Source of the DNA: Cupriavidus necator A5-1
GTDB lineage: Bacteria; Pseudomonadota; Gammaproteobacteria; Burkholderiales; Burkholderiaceae
Length of the DNA stretch: 64,000 bases
Assembly (NCBI RefSeq): GCF_000744095.1
Contig: NZ_JQLI01000008.1
Span: 2,790,001 to 2,854,000 of the forward strand
Direction of reading: 5' to 3'
The notes under the pieces are model-generated. The model was not told where the DNA came from. It did no database searches and saw nothing but the letters and a program-made list of their open reading frames with translations. Positions 48,924 through 57,268 of this stretch are shown here, piece after piece; within the stretch, counting starts at the first letter, position 1, and every line of letters begins with the position of its first letter. Position numbers and translations under genes: made by a program.

Positions 48924-49172
48924 CTAGTCATCGCCGCCCAGGATTCCGTCAATTGCGGCCCTACCTGCCAACTCGCCAACGAGATAGGCCCAGCGCCGGC
49001 TGAACGGCCTGCCGTTGACCTTGACACGCTTTCCCAGCACGGCAGCCCCCGGCGGCTTCACGGGCCCCGCTATCTGGAACCAGGCTTCGAACATGTCCTT
49101 AGCGCTAGCAATAAGGACAACCTGAATGTGGTACCCACGGTATTTGGTAAGCCGCTTGTCATCGATATCCAT
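48924..49172 (-). CDS. Small hypothetical protein
   Basis: An 82-residue protein starting MDIDDKRLTKYRGYHIQVVL. It reads as one small alpha/beta domain (YHIQVVLIASAKDMFEAWFQ, then WAYLVGELAGRAAIDGILGG at the end) with no signal peptide, membrane segment or known motif. I do not recognise it. Codon use is like the surrounding genes and both ends look natural, so it is probably real. It lies 94 bases upstream of the truncated TIGR02391-like gene on the same strand. Confidence 0.55.
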   Translation of the reverse strand: MDIDDKRLTKYRGYHIQVVLIASAKDMFEAWFQIAGPVKPPGAAVLGKRVKVNGRPFSRRWAYLVGELAGRAAIDGILGGDD

Positions 49173-49646
49173 GTGCCGGGGTCCATAAGGTCATCCCATA
49201 AGTGTTAGGTCGTGAAGGTAGATGAAACGCTTCAGCTATGACTCCTGATGAGGCAATTCCCGTGCCGTGGGGCGGCGCGATTATCATGCAGGGCCACGGT
49301 ATCAACCCCGGTTCACCCCAAGGCCGCTGCCAGCCACCTTCTCGCTGACTGCGAGCACTGGGCTGTCACTCCCCGCCAGCTGAAAAATTGCGCTGTAGCC
49401 CCGGTAACTTAGACGATGTCTTGTAGAAAGCGGCGTCCGGGGGCTGGCTGAACCGAGTGCGGCCAGCGATGCCTGGAGGAGTTGCCCTGCGCCGCCCTGG
49501 TCAGGGGAAATTAATACTCCCGGCCATGGTGGCGCCTCACAGGTCGGCGATTACTCCCAGCGGCGTTGCTTTGACGTGGCGGTCGTCGCCCTGGTACGGC
49601 CCTTGCGCACCGGGGATGTGGCATTCAGCCGCGATCGGAGCGCACC
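49173..49646. other. Intergenic region in the accessory stretch
   Basis: 474 bases without a convincing gene. It lacks RNA genes and clear insertion-sequence ends. It may hold the promoters of both the small hypothetical (minus) and the QQGG-repeat protein (plus). Short frames have poor start sites and no recognisable sequence. Confidence 0.5.
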
Positions 49647-49928
49647 ATGGCACAGCAACCGCAATCAGGACAGGATCAGCAGCAACAGGCTAATCAGCAG
49701 CAGCAACAAGGTGGCCAGCAAGGTGGCCAGCAAGGGGGCCAGCAAGGGGGCCAGCAAGGGGGCCAACAAGGTGGTCAGCAAGGCGGCCAGGACCAGCGCG
49801 GCGGCCAGCGCGAGCAGCAAGGCGGCCAGAGTGGCCAACAGCCTGGCGACAAGGGTAGTCAACAGGGCGGTCAACAGGGTGGGCAGCAAGGCGGACAGGG
49901 CGGGCAAGGCGGGCAAGGACGCCCCTGA
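49647..49928 (+). CDS. Glutamine/glycine-rich repeat protein
   Basis: A 93-residue protein of extreme composition: MAQQPQSGQDQQQQANQQQQ, seven QGGQ-type units, DQRGGQREQQGG, then more QQGG and GGQGGQG units to the end. Predicted to be fully disordered, hydrophilic and without signal peptide. The antisense strand is also open over 92 codons and would encode an almost pure leucine/alanine membrane-like protein, but has no ribosome-binding site. I do not recognise a function; similar Q/G-rich small proteins occur in Burkholderiales. It could take part in condensates or stress adaptation (speculative). Confidence 0.6.
   Translation: MAQQPQSGQDQQQQANQQQQQGGQQGGQQGGQQGGQQGGQQGGQQGGQDQRGGQREQQGGQSGQQPGDKGSQQGGQQGGQQGGQGGQGGQGRP
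49707..49790 (+). repeat. Seven in-frame 12-bp tandem repeats (QGGQ coding)
   Basis: Units of CAAGGNGGNCAG, with third-base changes (GGT/GGG/GGC) between copies but conserved amino acids. Such repeats can expand or contract by slippage without changing frame, altering protein length by four residues per step. Confidence 0.9.
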
Positions 49929-50065
49929 CGTCCCGGCCTCCAACTCCCGGCTCCCATGCCAGTGAGCTGAAGGGTTCAGTCGCCGCAGCCATCGTCAGCG
50001 GCTGCGGCGGCTGACGACTGCGGTCCAGAGCACTCCATTCATTGCAATCGCACCCGGAAAACGCT

Positions 50066-50275
50066 ATGAAGAACCCCTGGAACAAGAAGAATCCGTTCAT
50101 GAGCATGTGGCTCAGCAATGCCAACCGAATCGCCGGCGCGACACGCGGCCGGATGACGGCGGAAGGCAAGCGTCAGGCTTCAAACGCAATGACGGAAGGG
50201 ACGAAGCAGGTGATGACGTTTTGGGCCGATGCGCTGACAACCAGGAAGCCGGCCCCCAAGCGCAAGCGCCATTGA
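50066..50275 (+). CDS. Small basic hypothetical protein
   Basis: A 69-residue protein starting MKNPWNKKNPFMSMWLSNAN. A helical middle (FMSMWLSNANRIAGATRGRM, EGTKQVMTFWADALT) is followed by a basic tail (RKPAPKRKRH). The helix-plus-basic-tail layout resembles small DNA- or granule-associated proteins of Cupriavidus and Burkholderia, but I cannot assign a family. No signal peptide. It stands alone between the QQGG protein and a LysR gene. Confidence 0.6.
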   Translation: MKNPWNKKNPFMSMWLSNANRIAGATRGRMTAEGKRQASNAMTEGTKQVMTFWADALTTRKPAPKRKRH

Positions 50276-50423
50276 GCCTCGGCATATCGTTGAAGGAGAT
50301 GGCGGCGGTTCGGGCCGCCTCTTCGCCGTTCGCCGTCTCATCAGGTAAACGGCAGCTTTGGGGGCGCATCGGTCGTCCGTACCTCGTAACGCCGCACCAG
50401 GTCCGTGCGCCGGGCTCCGTCCC

Positions 50424-51347
50424 CTATGCAGACCTGCGCTGACGGCGCGCCCGCCGCGCGTCGGCGTGTTCGCGGATCATGTCGATCAGTGCACGCAGTC
50501 CGGCCGGCACGTGGCGGCGGCCCGGATAGTATAGACAGAGGCCGTCGAGCGGGGGCGTCCAATCGTCCAGCACGCGAACCAGCGTGCCAGCTTCCAGATC
50601 CGCGGCGACGTTCCATTCGGTCAGATACGCAAGACCGAGACCGGCACGTGCCGCGGCCAGCATCAGGCCCGGCTCGTCGAGCGTCAGCGCGCCTTTGCCG
50701 TCGATACGCAACGTTTCGCCGTGCCGCTCGAACTCCCACTGATATATCGCGCCGCTCGGCATGCGTGAGCGGATGCAGCGGTGTGCGTTCAGATCGGCAG
50801 GTGTGCGCGGCGGCTTTTGCTGCGCAAAATAGGCGGGACTGCCGACCACGGCAAAGCGCTGCCTGTCACCGAACGGCACCGCGATCATTTCCTGCGGCAC
50901 CGTTTCGGTCAGACGAATGCCGGCATCGAAGCCTTCGACAACGATATCGATCAGGCGCCCTTCGGTGACCAGATCGAGCTTCATCTCCGGATAGCGCTGC
51001 AGGAATTCGATGAAGAGCGGCATCACCTGCCTGGCCGCGCCGGTTGACGCATTGATGCGCAGCGTGCCCGATGGCGTGTCGCGGAAGCTGCCCGCCTGTT
51101 CGATCGCGCCGCGAATAGCCGAGAGTGCGGGCGCGACGCTGTCGACGAACTGCGCGCCGGCTTCTGACAGCGACACGCTGCGTGTCGTGCGATTGAAGAG
51201 CCGTACGCCGATACGCGCTTCGAGCGCCGCCACCGCATGACTGAGCGCAGACGTCGACATGCCCAGATCCGTCGCGGCCGCGCGAAAGCTGCGATGACGC
51301 GCGACGGCCAGCACCGCCTCCAGTTCGCCCAAGCCCGAGGTGTTCAT
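50424..51347 (-). CDS. LysR-family regulator divergent from aldehyde dehydrogenase
   Basis: A 307-residue LysR regulator of the CrgA/DsdC-like group: LEAVLAVARHRSFRAAATDL, STSALSHAVAALEARIGV, then NRTTRSVSLSEAGAQF and an effector domain. Codons favour GCG, TCG and CGC more than the neighbouring genes, which favour GCC, GGC and CTG. It faces the aldehyde dehydrogenase gene across about 100 bases and probably controls it. The pair looks like a Burkholderia/Paraburkholderia-type cassette. Confidence 0.93.
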   Translation of the reverse strand: MNTSGLGELEAVLAVARHRSFRAAATDLGMSTSALSHAVAALEARIGVRLFNRTTRSVSLSEAGAQFVDSVAPALSAIRGAIEQAGSFRDTPSGTLRINASTGAARQVMPLFIEFLQRYPEMKLDLVTEGRLIDIVVEGFDAGIRLTETVPQEMIAVPFGDRQRFAVVGSPAYFAQQKPPRTPADLNAHRCIRSRMPSGAIYQWEFERHGETLRIDGKGALTLDEPGLMLAAARAGLGLAYLTEWNVAADLEAGTLVRVLDDWTPPLDGLCLYYPGRRHVPAGLRALIDMIREHADARRARRQRRSA

Positions 51348-51448
51348 TGTCCCAAATTTTTCAACGGCACATGCCGTATTGTACGACTAGTCAGCGGAAT
51401 GCATCGGGGTCTATCTTTCGTCGTCTGGAACCTTTTCTGGTAGCAGCC

Positions 51449-52870
51449 ATGCAGATCATCGACAAGATTTATATCGACGGCGCGTTCGTCACACCGCACG
51501 GCGACGAACTGTTCAACCTCGTCAATCCGGCGACCGAGCAGGTAATCGGCCGGACGCGGCTCGCCGATGCGCAAGACGCGCGCGATGCGATCGCCGCCGC
51601 AAAGCGCGCGTTTCCCGCGTTTTCCCGCACCAGTAAGTGCGAGCGCATCGACATGCTCAGGCGCATACACGAAGCTATCGTCGCCAAAGAGGACGAGCTG
51701 TACGAAGCAATCACGGAGGAATATGGAGCGCCCGTATCGCGCGGTCGCTGGATGGCGCAGCACGCGAGCGAGGTGCTGCTCGAAGCGGCGAAGGTACTGC
51801 AGGACTATGCGTTCACGCGTCGCGCGGGTACTGCTGAGGTCGTGATGCAGCCGCTAGGTGTCGCCGGTCTAATTACGCCGTGGAACAGTAACGCGGGCTT
51901 CATCTGCGGCAAGCTTGCCACCGCGCTGGCTGCGGGCTGCACGGCCGTCATCAAGCCAAGCGAGATGAGCGCGATCCAGACGCGCATCGTCACCGAAGCG
52001 TTGCACGAAGCCGGCTTGCCGCCGGGCGTGTTCAACATCGTGACGGGACGCGGCGAAACGGTCGGCGCGCAAATCAGTTCTCATCCGGATGTCGCAAAGC
52101 TGTCGTTCACCGGTTCGACCGCGGTCGGCAAGACGATTCTGCGCGCGGGCGCCGAGACGTTGAAGCGCGTGACGCTTGAACTTGGCGGCAAGTCGCCGGT
52201 ACTCGTGCTCGACGACGCGAACTTCGACGAGGTGGTACCACTCGCGATTCAGGCCGGCTTCATGAATAGCGGCCAGGCGTGCATCGCGGGCACGCGCATT
52301 CTGGTGCCGCAGCAGCGGCTCGCGGAATTCGAAGCGAGGGTGCAGCAAGAAGTGGCGCGCACGCAGGCAGGCGATCCGCGCGATCCCCGGACGACTGTCG
52401 GCCCAATGGTCAGCCAAAAGCAGTGGGAACGCGTGCAGCGCTATATACGGATCGGCATCGACTCAGGCGCGCGCCTGATCGCGGGAGGCGAAGGCCGCCC
52501 AGATGGCATCGACGCAGGATGGTTCGTGCGTCCGACCGTCTTCAGCGATGTGGCCAACGACATGGCGATTGCCCGCGAAGAGATCTTCGGTCCTGTGCTG
52601 TCGATTATCACGTACCGCGATACAGAAGATGCGGTCGCTATCGCCAACGACACCAATTACGGCTTGCAAGCGTACGTGTTCTCGGCGGATGATCAGCGTG
52701 CGCGCGCGCTCGCACGGCGAATCGAAGCGGGCCGAGTACTAGTCAACGCGCTGGCACACGAACCAGCCGCGCCATTCGGCGGCTTCAAGCAATCTGGTAT
52801 CGGCCGCGAGTACGGCACGTTTGGGCTCGAGGCTTTTCTCGAGCCGAAGGCCGTTCTCACTGTTTCGTGA
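51449..52870 (+). CDS. NAD(P)-dependent aldehyde dehydrogenase
   Basis: A 473-residue aldehyde dehydrogenase. GVAGLITPWNSNAGFICGKL (cofactor/anion site), KLSFTGSTAVGKTI, LELGGKSPVLVLDDANFDEV with the general-base glutamate, and NSGQACIAGTRI with the nucleophile cysteine. The ATG at 51449 starts the family homology; GTAGCAG upstream is a weak ribosome-binding site. Oxidises an aldehyde to an acid; the substrate is unknown. Controlled presumably by the divergent LysR. Codon use matches that LysR and not the rest of the window. Confidence 0.93.
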   Translation: MQIIDKIYIDGAFVTPHGDELFNLVNPATEQVIGRTRLADAQDARDAIAAAKRAFPAFSRTSKCERIDMLRRIHEAIVAKEDELYEAITEEYGAPVSRGRWMAQHASEVLLEAAKVLQDYAFTRRAGTAEVVMQPLGVAGLITPWNSNAGFICGKLATALAAGCTAVIKPSEMSAIQTRIVTEALHEAGLPPGVFNIVTGRGETVGAQISSHPDVAKLSFTGSTAVGKTILRAGAETLKRVTLELGGKSPVLVLDDANFDEVVPLAIQAGFMNSGQACIAGTRILVPQQRLAEFEARVQQEVARTQAGDPRDPRTTVGPMVSQKQWERVQRYIRIGIDSGARLIAGGEGRPDGIDAGWFVRPTVFSDVANDMAIAREEIFGPVLSIITYRDTEDAVAIANDTNYGLQAYVFSADDQRARALARRIEAGRVLVNALAHEPAAPFGGFKQSGIGREYGTFGLEAFLEPKAVLTVS

Positions 52871-53121
52871 TCGCGCAACCCAAACGCTCGCTGAAGCGAC
52901 TCACCGGGCTGCAAGGAGGACTGCCAGAGCGCGTGGAGGACAGTTGGTAACCGTGCCGCGTGGGCTGCTTACGCCGACAATGCAACGTTCGCGGTCGCAG
53001 CGCGAAAGTCCGTTGTCTGAGCGGAGCCGCCGTTCGGATGGCACTGCGCAACTACGGGCCAACGCCTGTAGATGGCCGACTCGGCCTTTTCCCTTTCCTA
53101 GCAAATCATCCCAGAATCCCA
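52871..53121. other. Intergenic region after the aldehyde dehydrogenase gene
   Basis: No gene recognised. A short GGCC-N5-GGCC hairpin followed by TTTTCCC near 53076-53095 may be a weak terminator for the aldehyde dehydrogenase transcript. It continues into the inverted repeat and transposase remnant described separately. Confidence 0.4.
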
Positions 53122-53165
53122 CCGTCACCGCTGTTATCGTTGCCAGGCAACAATAACGGTGACGG
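53122..53165. repeat. Long imperfect inverted repeat
   Basis: CCGTCACCG-CT-GTTATCGTTGCC (53122-53144) faces GGCAACAATAAC-GGTGACGG (53147-53165 and adjoining bases): about 20 paired bases with one 2-base bulge and one mismatch, loop of 2. Without a T run it is not a classical terminator; it may be a mobile-element end or REP-like unit next to the transposase remnant. Confidence 0.55.
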
Positions 53166-53256
53166 GAAGGTAGCGGTGGCTTTAGGCGATGTTACGGCGC
53201 AGCTTGGCTGCTGGGAAGGCTATAGTTTGCGTGGCTGTGGCCGGAGCGTCAGCGCC

Positions 53257-53352
53257 GTGCATGTCAAGGTGATCAAACGCATGGCCTATAGCTTTCGCGA
53301 TGCTCACTACTTCGTCCTCAAGATCCGGGCGGCCTTCCCCGGTAATCTGTGA
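53257..53352 (+). pseudogene. C-terminal remnant of an ISL3-family transposase
   Basis: The last 31 codons read VHVKVIKRMAYSFRDAHYFV then LKIRAAFPGNL and stop. This matches the end of ISL3 (IS1001/IS1165/IS204-type) transposases, in which an N-x-I-K-V-I-K-R-x-A-Y-G-F-R-D segment precedes F-x-L-K-I-R-x-A-F-P. The rest of the element is missing. It marks past insertion-sequence activity at the edge of the LysR/aldehyde dehydrogenase pair. Confidence 0.75.
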
Positions 53353-53386
53353 AGAACCGTTTTCCTTTCGGTTTCCTGCTTTTCTG

Positions 53387-54544
53387 CTATACGCCCGGGC
53401 GATGTCCTTGCTGCCTCGCGGCGACGTAAAGCCTCGCAAGCTGGAATGCAGCATCCTCAAGCAACGCCGCCGCATTCTCCATCGCAAAGCCGATCGATAC
53501 CGGCCCCTGCTGGATCGAGATACACCCATCGAAGGCTTCAGCCAAGCCGGCATCGGGCTCGACGGCGCCGGAGAGCAGCGTTACCGGCACGCCAGCCTCG
53601 CGCGCCATCCGCGCGATCATCGCAGGCCCCTTCCCCATCATCGTCTGCGCATCGGACCGTCCCTCGCCGGTGATGACCCAGTCGAACGCGCCGAGCCCTG
53701 CATCGAGACCGGCAGCGCCCAGTACAAACGCCGCACCGGACACAATCTCTGCGCCAAGCAAGCGCAGCGCAAAGCCTATGCCGCCGGCGGCGCCGCTGCC
53801 TTCCGCATCGGCAACATCCTCCCCGACAGTGGCCACGCATCGCTTCGCAAACCGTTCCAGCCTTGCATCAGCCGCGGCCAGGTCTTGCACGCCCTTCTGC
53901 GTGCCAAAGACAAAGGTCGCGCCGTTTGGCCCGCAGAGCGGATTGTTGACGTCCGACAGGCCGAGCAGCCGGATGCGGCCGAGCTGCGCAGGCCGCTGAC
54001 AGGTTGCGCCGCTGATCACGTCCAGCGTATCCAGGGTTGGCCACAATGCGTTGCCCTCCGCATCGGTAAAGCGGAAGCCTGTTTCCGCCAGCAGGCCGGC
54101 GCCCGCGTCATTGGTGGAAGATCCGCCCAGCCCGATCGCGATGGTATCGACACCCCGATCCGCGATCGCCCGGATGACATGGCCAATCCCCCTGGTCGTG
54201 CGTTGCCCCGGCTCCACCAGTGCGTACGGAAGGCCGACCACTTCAGCCACTTCGAATATCGCGAGTTCGCCAAACTCCGGCGTGTGGCCGCGGAAGTAGC
54301 GGACCGGCTTTTGCGCGCCGTTGGCGTCGGTGGCGATCACCTCTTCCCAGACGCCCGGCAGCGTGGCCGCCAGGACCTCGGCGGTCCCCTCGCCGCCATC
54401 GGCAATCGGTGCCAGGGTAACGTCGGCACGAGGAACAGCGCGGCGGATGCCGGCGCGGATGCGGTCAGCCACCTCGGTGGCGGAAAGGCTGCCCTTGAAC
54501 GAGTCAGGGGCAACCAGAACCTTCAGCGCTGCTGTTTCCATCAT
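53387..54544 (-). CDS. Glycerate kinase (GarK/GlxK type)
   Basis: A 385-residue glycerate kinase type 1. VLVAPDSFKGSLSATEVADR is the N-terminal substrate motif, LAPIADGGEGTAEVL the catalytic glycine-rich loop, and IGLGGSSTNDAGAGLL and GAAGGIGFALRLLGAEI are conserved. This class makes 2-phosphoglycerate from glycerate with ATP. The start overlaps the pyruvate kinase stop by 4 bases. Last gene of the operon starting at the hydroxypyruvate reductase. Confidence 0.95.
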   Translation of the reverse strand: MMETAALKVLVAPDSFKGSLSATEVADRIRAGIRRAVPRADVTLAPIADGGEGTAEVLAATLPGVWEEVIATDANGAQKPVRYFRGHTPEFGELAIFEVAEVVGLPYALVEPGQRTTRGIGHVIRAIADRGVDTIAIGLGGSSTNDAGAGLLAETGFRFTDAEGNALWPTLDTLDVISGATCQRPAQLGRIRLLGLSDVNNPLCGPNGATFVFGTQKGVQDLAAADARLERFAKRCVATVGEDVADAEGSGAAGGIGFALRLLGAEIVSGAAFVLGAAGLDAGLGAFDWVITGEGRSDAQTMMGKGPAMIARMAREAGVPVTLLSGAVEPDAGLAEAFDGCISIQQGPVSIGFAMENAAALLEDAAFQLARLYVAARQQGHRPGV

Positions 54545-56025
54545 TGTGAGATCGATCCTTCGTTGGCGAACGCCTGCTCGTTGTGAACCGTCACGGCATC
54601 GGGGCGGCGCGGTGCCGTCACCTTTGCCACGTGAAGCAAATTGGTCGAACCGTGCATGCCGAACGGCATCCCTGCCACAATCACGATTTCCTCGCCTTCG
54701 GCGGCAAAGCCTTCAGCCACCGCGGCGCTGCTGGCAACAGCGACCATCTCGTCGACATCCCGGACGTCAGGACTTACCGCCGCGTGAATGCCCCATGCCA
54801 GGCTGATGCGCCGCGCAACCTCGATCGACGGCGTCACGCCAACGATTGGCGTCTGTGGCCGCGCGCGCGCGGCGCGCAGCGTGGTTGCGCCGGACGACGT
54901 GTAGGCGATGGTGGTCTTGGCGCCAACGGTGCGGGTGATGTCGCGCAGCGCGCCGCATACCGCATCCTGCCGGTTGGCAAGCGGGGCCACCTGCTGGGCA
55001 TCCATGATGTTCCGGTACAGAGGATCGCTCTCGACCTCGCGGATGATCCGATCCATCATCGTGACCGCGGCGACCGGATAGCGCCCGGTGGCGGACTCGG
55101 CCGACAGCATGACGGCGTCAACGCCGTCATAGATCGCGCTCGCCACATCCGACGCTTCTGCCCGCGTGGGTACCGGCGCGGAGATCATGGATTCGAGCAT
55201 CTGCGTGGCAACGATCACGGGACGGCCCAGCTGCCGGCACAGGCGGGAGATCCGCTTCTGCACCGCCGGCACGCGTTCAGGCGGCAATTCAACGCCGAGG
55301 TCGCCGCGGGCCACCATGACGGCGTCAGACAGCGTGGCGATCGCTTCCAGATGTTCGATTGCGGACGGCTTCTCGAGCTTGGCGATGACTGCCGCCCTGC
55401 CGCCGATCCGCTGCTTCGCGGCGGCCACATCGTCCGGCGTCTGCACGAAGCTCAGCGCTACCCAGTCCACGCCGAGCGCCAGGGCGAAATCCAGATCGGC
55501 AAGATCCTTGTCGGTCAGCGCGGGAATGGGGATCACGGCATCCGGCACATTGATGCCCTTGCGCGATGACAGCGCGCCGCCGGTGACAACGGTTGTCACC
55601 AGTCTCGCCGGCTCGACTGCGTCGATACGCAGCTGGAGCTTGCCGTCGTCGAGCAACAGGGTTCTTCCTGGCTCGGCACAGTCGAACAACTCCCGATGCG
55701 GCAGGAAGACCCGCGATGCATCGCCCGGTTCCTCAGACTGGTCCAGGATAAAGCGCTGTCCTTCCTCGAGCATGCTGGGTTGGCCCATCATCCCCACGCG
55801 GAGCTTGGGGCCCTGCAGGTCGGCCAGCACGGCGATCGGCCTCCCCACCTCCTTTTCCACTTGCCGTACTACGTCATAGGTATGACGATGGGCGTCGTGC
55901 GTGCCGTGGCTGAAATTGAAACGGAAGACATCCGCGCCGGCGAGGAACAGCGCGCGGATGGCGTCCGCGGAGGCGCTGGCGGGTCCCAGCGTGGCAACGA
56001 TCTTGGCCTTGCGAAATCGTCTCAT
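54541..56025 (-). CDS. pyk: Pyruvate kinase
   Basis: A 494-residue pyruvate kinase. KIVATLGPASASADAIRALF starts the barrel; FRFNFSHGTHDAH, LADLQGPKLRVG, AVIAKLEKPSAIEHL (catalytic lysine signature), VMVARGDLGVELP and ATQMLESMISAPVPTRAEAS are all present, and the C-terminal effector domain is complete. Converts PEP and ADP to pyruvate and ATP. Unusual in being embedded between hydroxypyruvate reductase and glycerate kinase; this is likely a catabolic, pathway-specific isozyme. Confidence 0.96.
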   Translation of the reverse strand: MRRFRKAKIVATLGPASASADAIRALFLAGADVFRFNFSHGTHDAHRHTYDVVRQVEKEVGRPIAVLADLQGPKLRVGMMGQPSMLEEGQRFILDQSEEPGDASRVFLPHRELFDCAEPGRTLLLDDGKLQLRIDAVEPARLVTTVVTGGALSSRKGINVPDAVIPIPALTDKDLADLDFALALGVDWVALSFVQTPDDVAAAKQRIGGRAAVIAKLEKPSAIEHLEAIATLSDAVMVARGDLGVELPPERVPAVQKRISRLCRQLGRPVIVATQMLESMISAPVPTRAEASDVASAIYDGVDAVMLSAESATGRYPVAAVTMMDRIIREVESDPLYRNIMDAQQVAPLANRQDAVCGALRDITRTVGAKTTIAYTSSGATTLRAARARPQTPIVGVTPSIEVARRISLAWGIHAAVSPDVRDVDEMVAVASSAAVAEGFAAEGEEIVIVAGMPFGMHGSTNLLHVAKVTAPRRPDAVTVHNEQAFANEGSISQ

Positions 56026-56061
56026 CAGAGAGCTCAGCTTGTTGGTTGACGAACGGTGCTC

Positions 56062-57018
56062 CTACCCGGCGACGACGTTCCTGGGCGTGCCCTGCGCGAA
56101 GGCACGGATGTTGTCGATCAGCTGGTCGGCCAGGCCTTGCACTGCCTCGTCGCTCGCCCATGCCACGTGCGGCGTCAGGATGAAGTTGGGCGCATCCTTC
56201 AGTTGCTGGAATGGGTGATCCGCGCCGGGCGGCTCTTGCGTCGCGACGTCAAACCCGGCCCCGGACACCTTCCCGGATTGCAACGCTTCCACCAGCGCCG
56301 CTTCGTTGACCAGCCCACCGCGCGCGGTGTTGATCAGCAACGGACGCCGTTCCATCTGCGCGAACTCGGCCGAGTCGATCACGTTGCGTGTCTGCGCCAC
56401 CAGCGGGCAATGCAAGGTAATGATGTCGCTGCGCCTCAGCACTTCCTCGAATGGCGTGTAGAGCGGACCCATATCCTGGCGTCCCTTGTAGGCGGCAAAC
56501 AGCGGTTTCATGCCCAGCGCACTCGCCATCCGGGCCACCGATTGGCCGAGCACGCCGTCGCCGATAATGCCAAGCACCGATCCGTGCAAGTCCTTGATCG
56601 GGTAGTCAAAGAAGCAGAAGGCCCCGGATTCCTGCCAGCGGCCGCGCCTGACTGCATCGTGGTAGGCCGCCAGGCTGCGCCGCAGCGCGAAGATCAGGGC
56701 GAAGGTATGTTCCGGCACCGTATGGACGGCATAGTTGCGGATGTTGGATACGACGATGCCGCGGGCGGCACAGGCTTTCAGGTCGACGATATCCGTGCCG
56801 GTGGCGGCGACGGCGATGAGCTTCAGGTTCGGTGCCTGCTCGAGCTGCCGGGCATCCAGCTTCACCTTGTTTGTGATGACCACGTCCGCGCCGGCGATGC
56901 GTGCGGCGACGTCCTCGTCAGCCGTTTCTCCGTGGAGTTCGAGCTCATGCGGGAACGGCAGCGCTCGCAGCGTGGTCTGCGGCGAGATGGTGGAACGGTC
57001 CAGGAATACGATCTTCAT
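56062..57018 (-). CDS. D-2-hydroxyacid dehydrogenase, probably hydroxypyruvate/glyoxylate reductase
   Basis: A 318-residue NAD(P)H-dependent enzyme. VLGIIGDGVLGQSVARMASA is the dinucleotide motif (the second glycine position holds D-G), NTARGGLVNEAALVEALQ holds the catalytic arginine, GFDVATQEPP the glutamate region and LTPHVAWAS the catalytic histidine. Placed beside glycerate kinase it most likely reduces hydroxypyruvate (or glyoxylate) to D-glycerate. ATG 57018 chosen; ATG 57024 two codons upstream is possible. First gene of the three-gene glycerate operon. Confidence 0.93.
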   Translation of the reverse strand: MKIVFLDRSTISPQTTLRALPFPHELELHGETADEDVAARIAGADVVITNKVKLDARQLEQAPNLKLIAVAATGTDIVDLKACAARGIVVSNIRNYAVHTVPEHTFALIFALRRSLAAYHDAVRRGRWQESGAFCFFDYPIKDLHGSVLGIIGDGVLGQSVARMASALGMKPLFAAYKGRQDMGPLYTPFEEVLRRSDIITLHCPLVAQTRNVIDSAEFAQMERRPLLINTARGGLVNEAALVEALQSGKVSGAGFDVATQEPPGADHPFQQLKDAPNFILTPHVAWASDEAVQGLADQLIDNIRAFAQGTPRNVVAG

Positions 57019-57268
57019 TGGCATCACTTCGAGGTTTGGTGGTCTGCAGGCAGCGTGCCGATGTGCGACACGAGTCATCCCACTGGCTGTGTATCGGCGA
57101 GCGGCGGTCGACGGGCGGCGTGGAACCACCCGCTTGCCGCGCTACAGACATGATGAGGGGAAGGCGGGCCGAGATGGAACCGCGGCTTTCTCCACCTTCC
57201 TTTCTCAAATGGAAAGGGACAGTGGCCACGCCAGGCGCCGCGTCGGCCCGGCGTGGCGGCGGCGTGGT

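Noticed and set aside
49707..49790. Short tandem repeats as a possible CRISPR array.
   Set aside because: The units are 12 bp, contiguous and in frame, with no spacers and no cas genes. No CRISPR array was seen in the window.
49665..49943. A 92-codon leucine-rich membrane-like protein on the minus strand.
   Set aside because: No ribosome-binding site, and the composition follows from reading the QQGG codons backwards.
53182..53553. A 123-codon minus-strand frame between the aldehyde dehydrogenase and glycerate kinase genes.
   Set aside because: It overlaps the glycerate kinase end in another frame and the transposase remnant on the other strand, and has no recognisable sequence.
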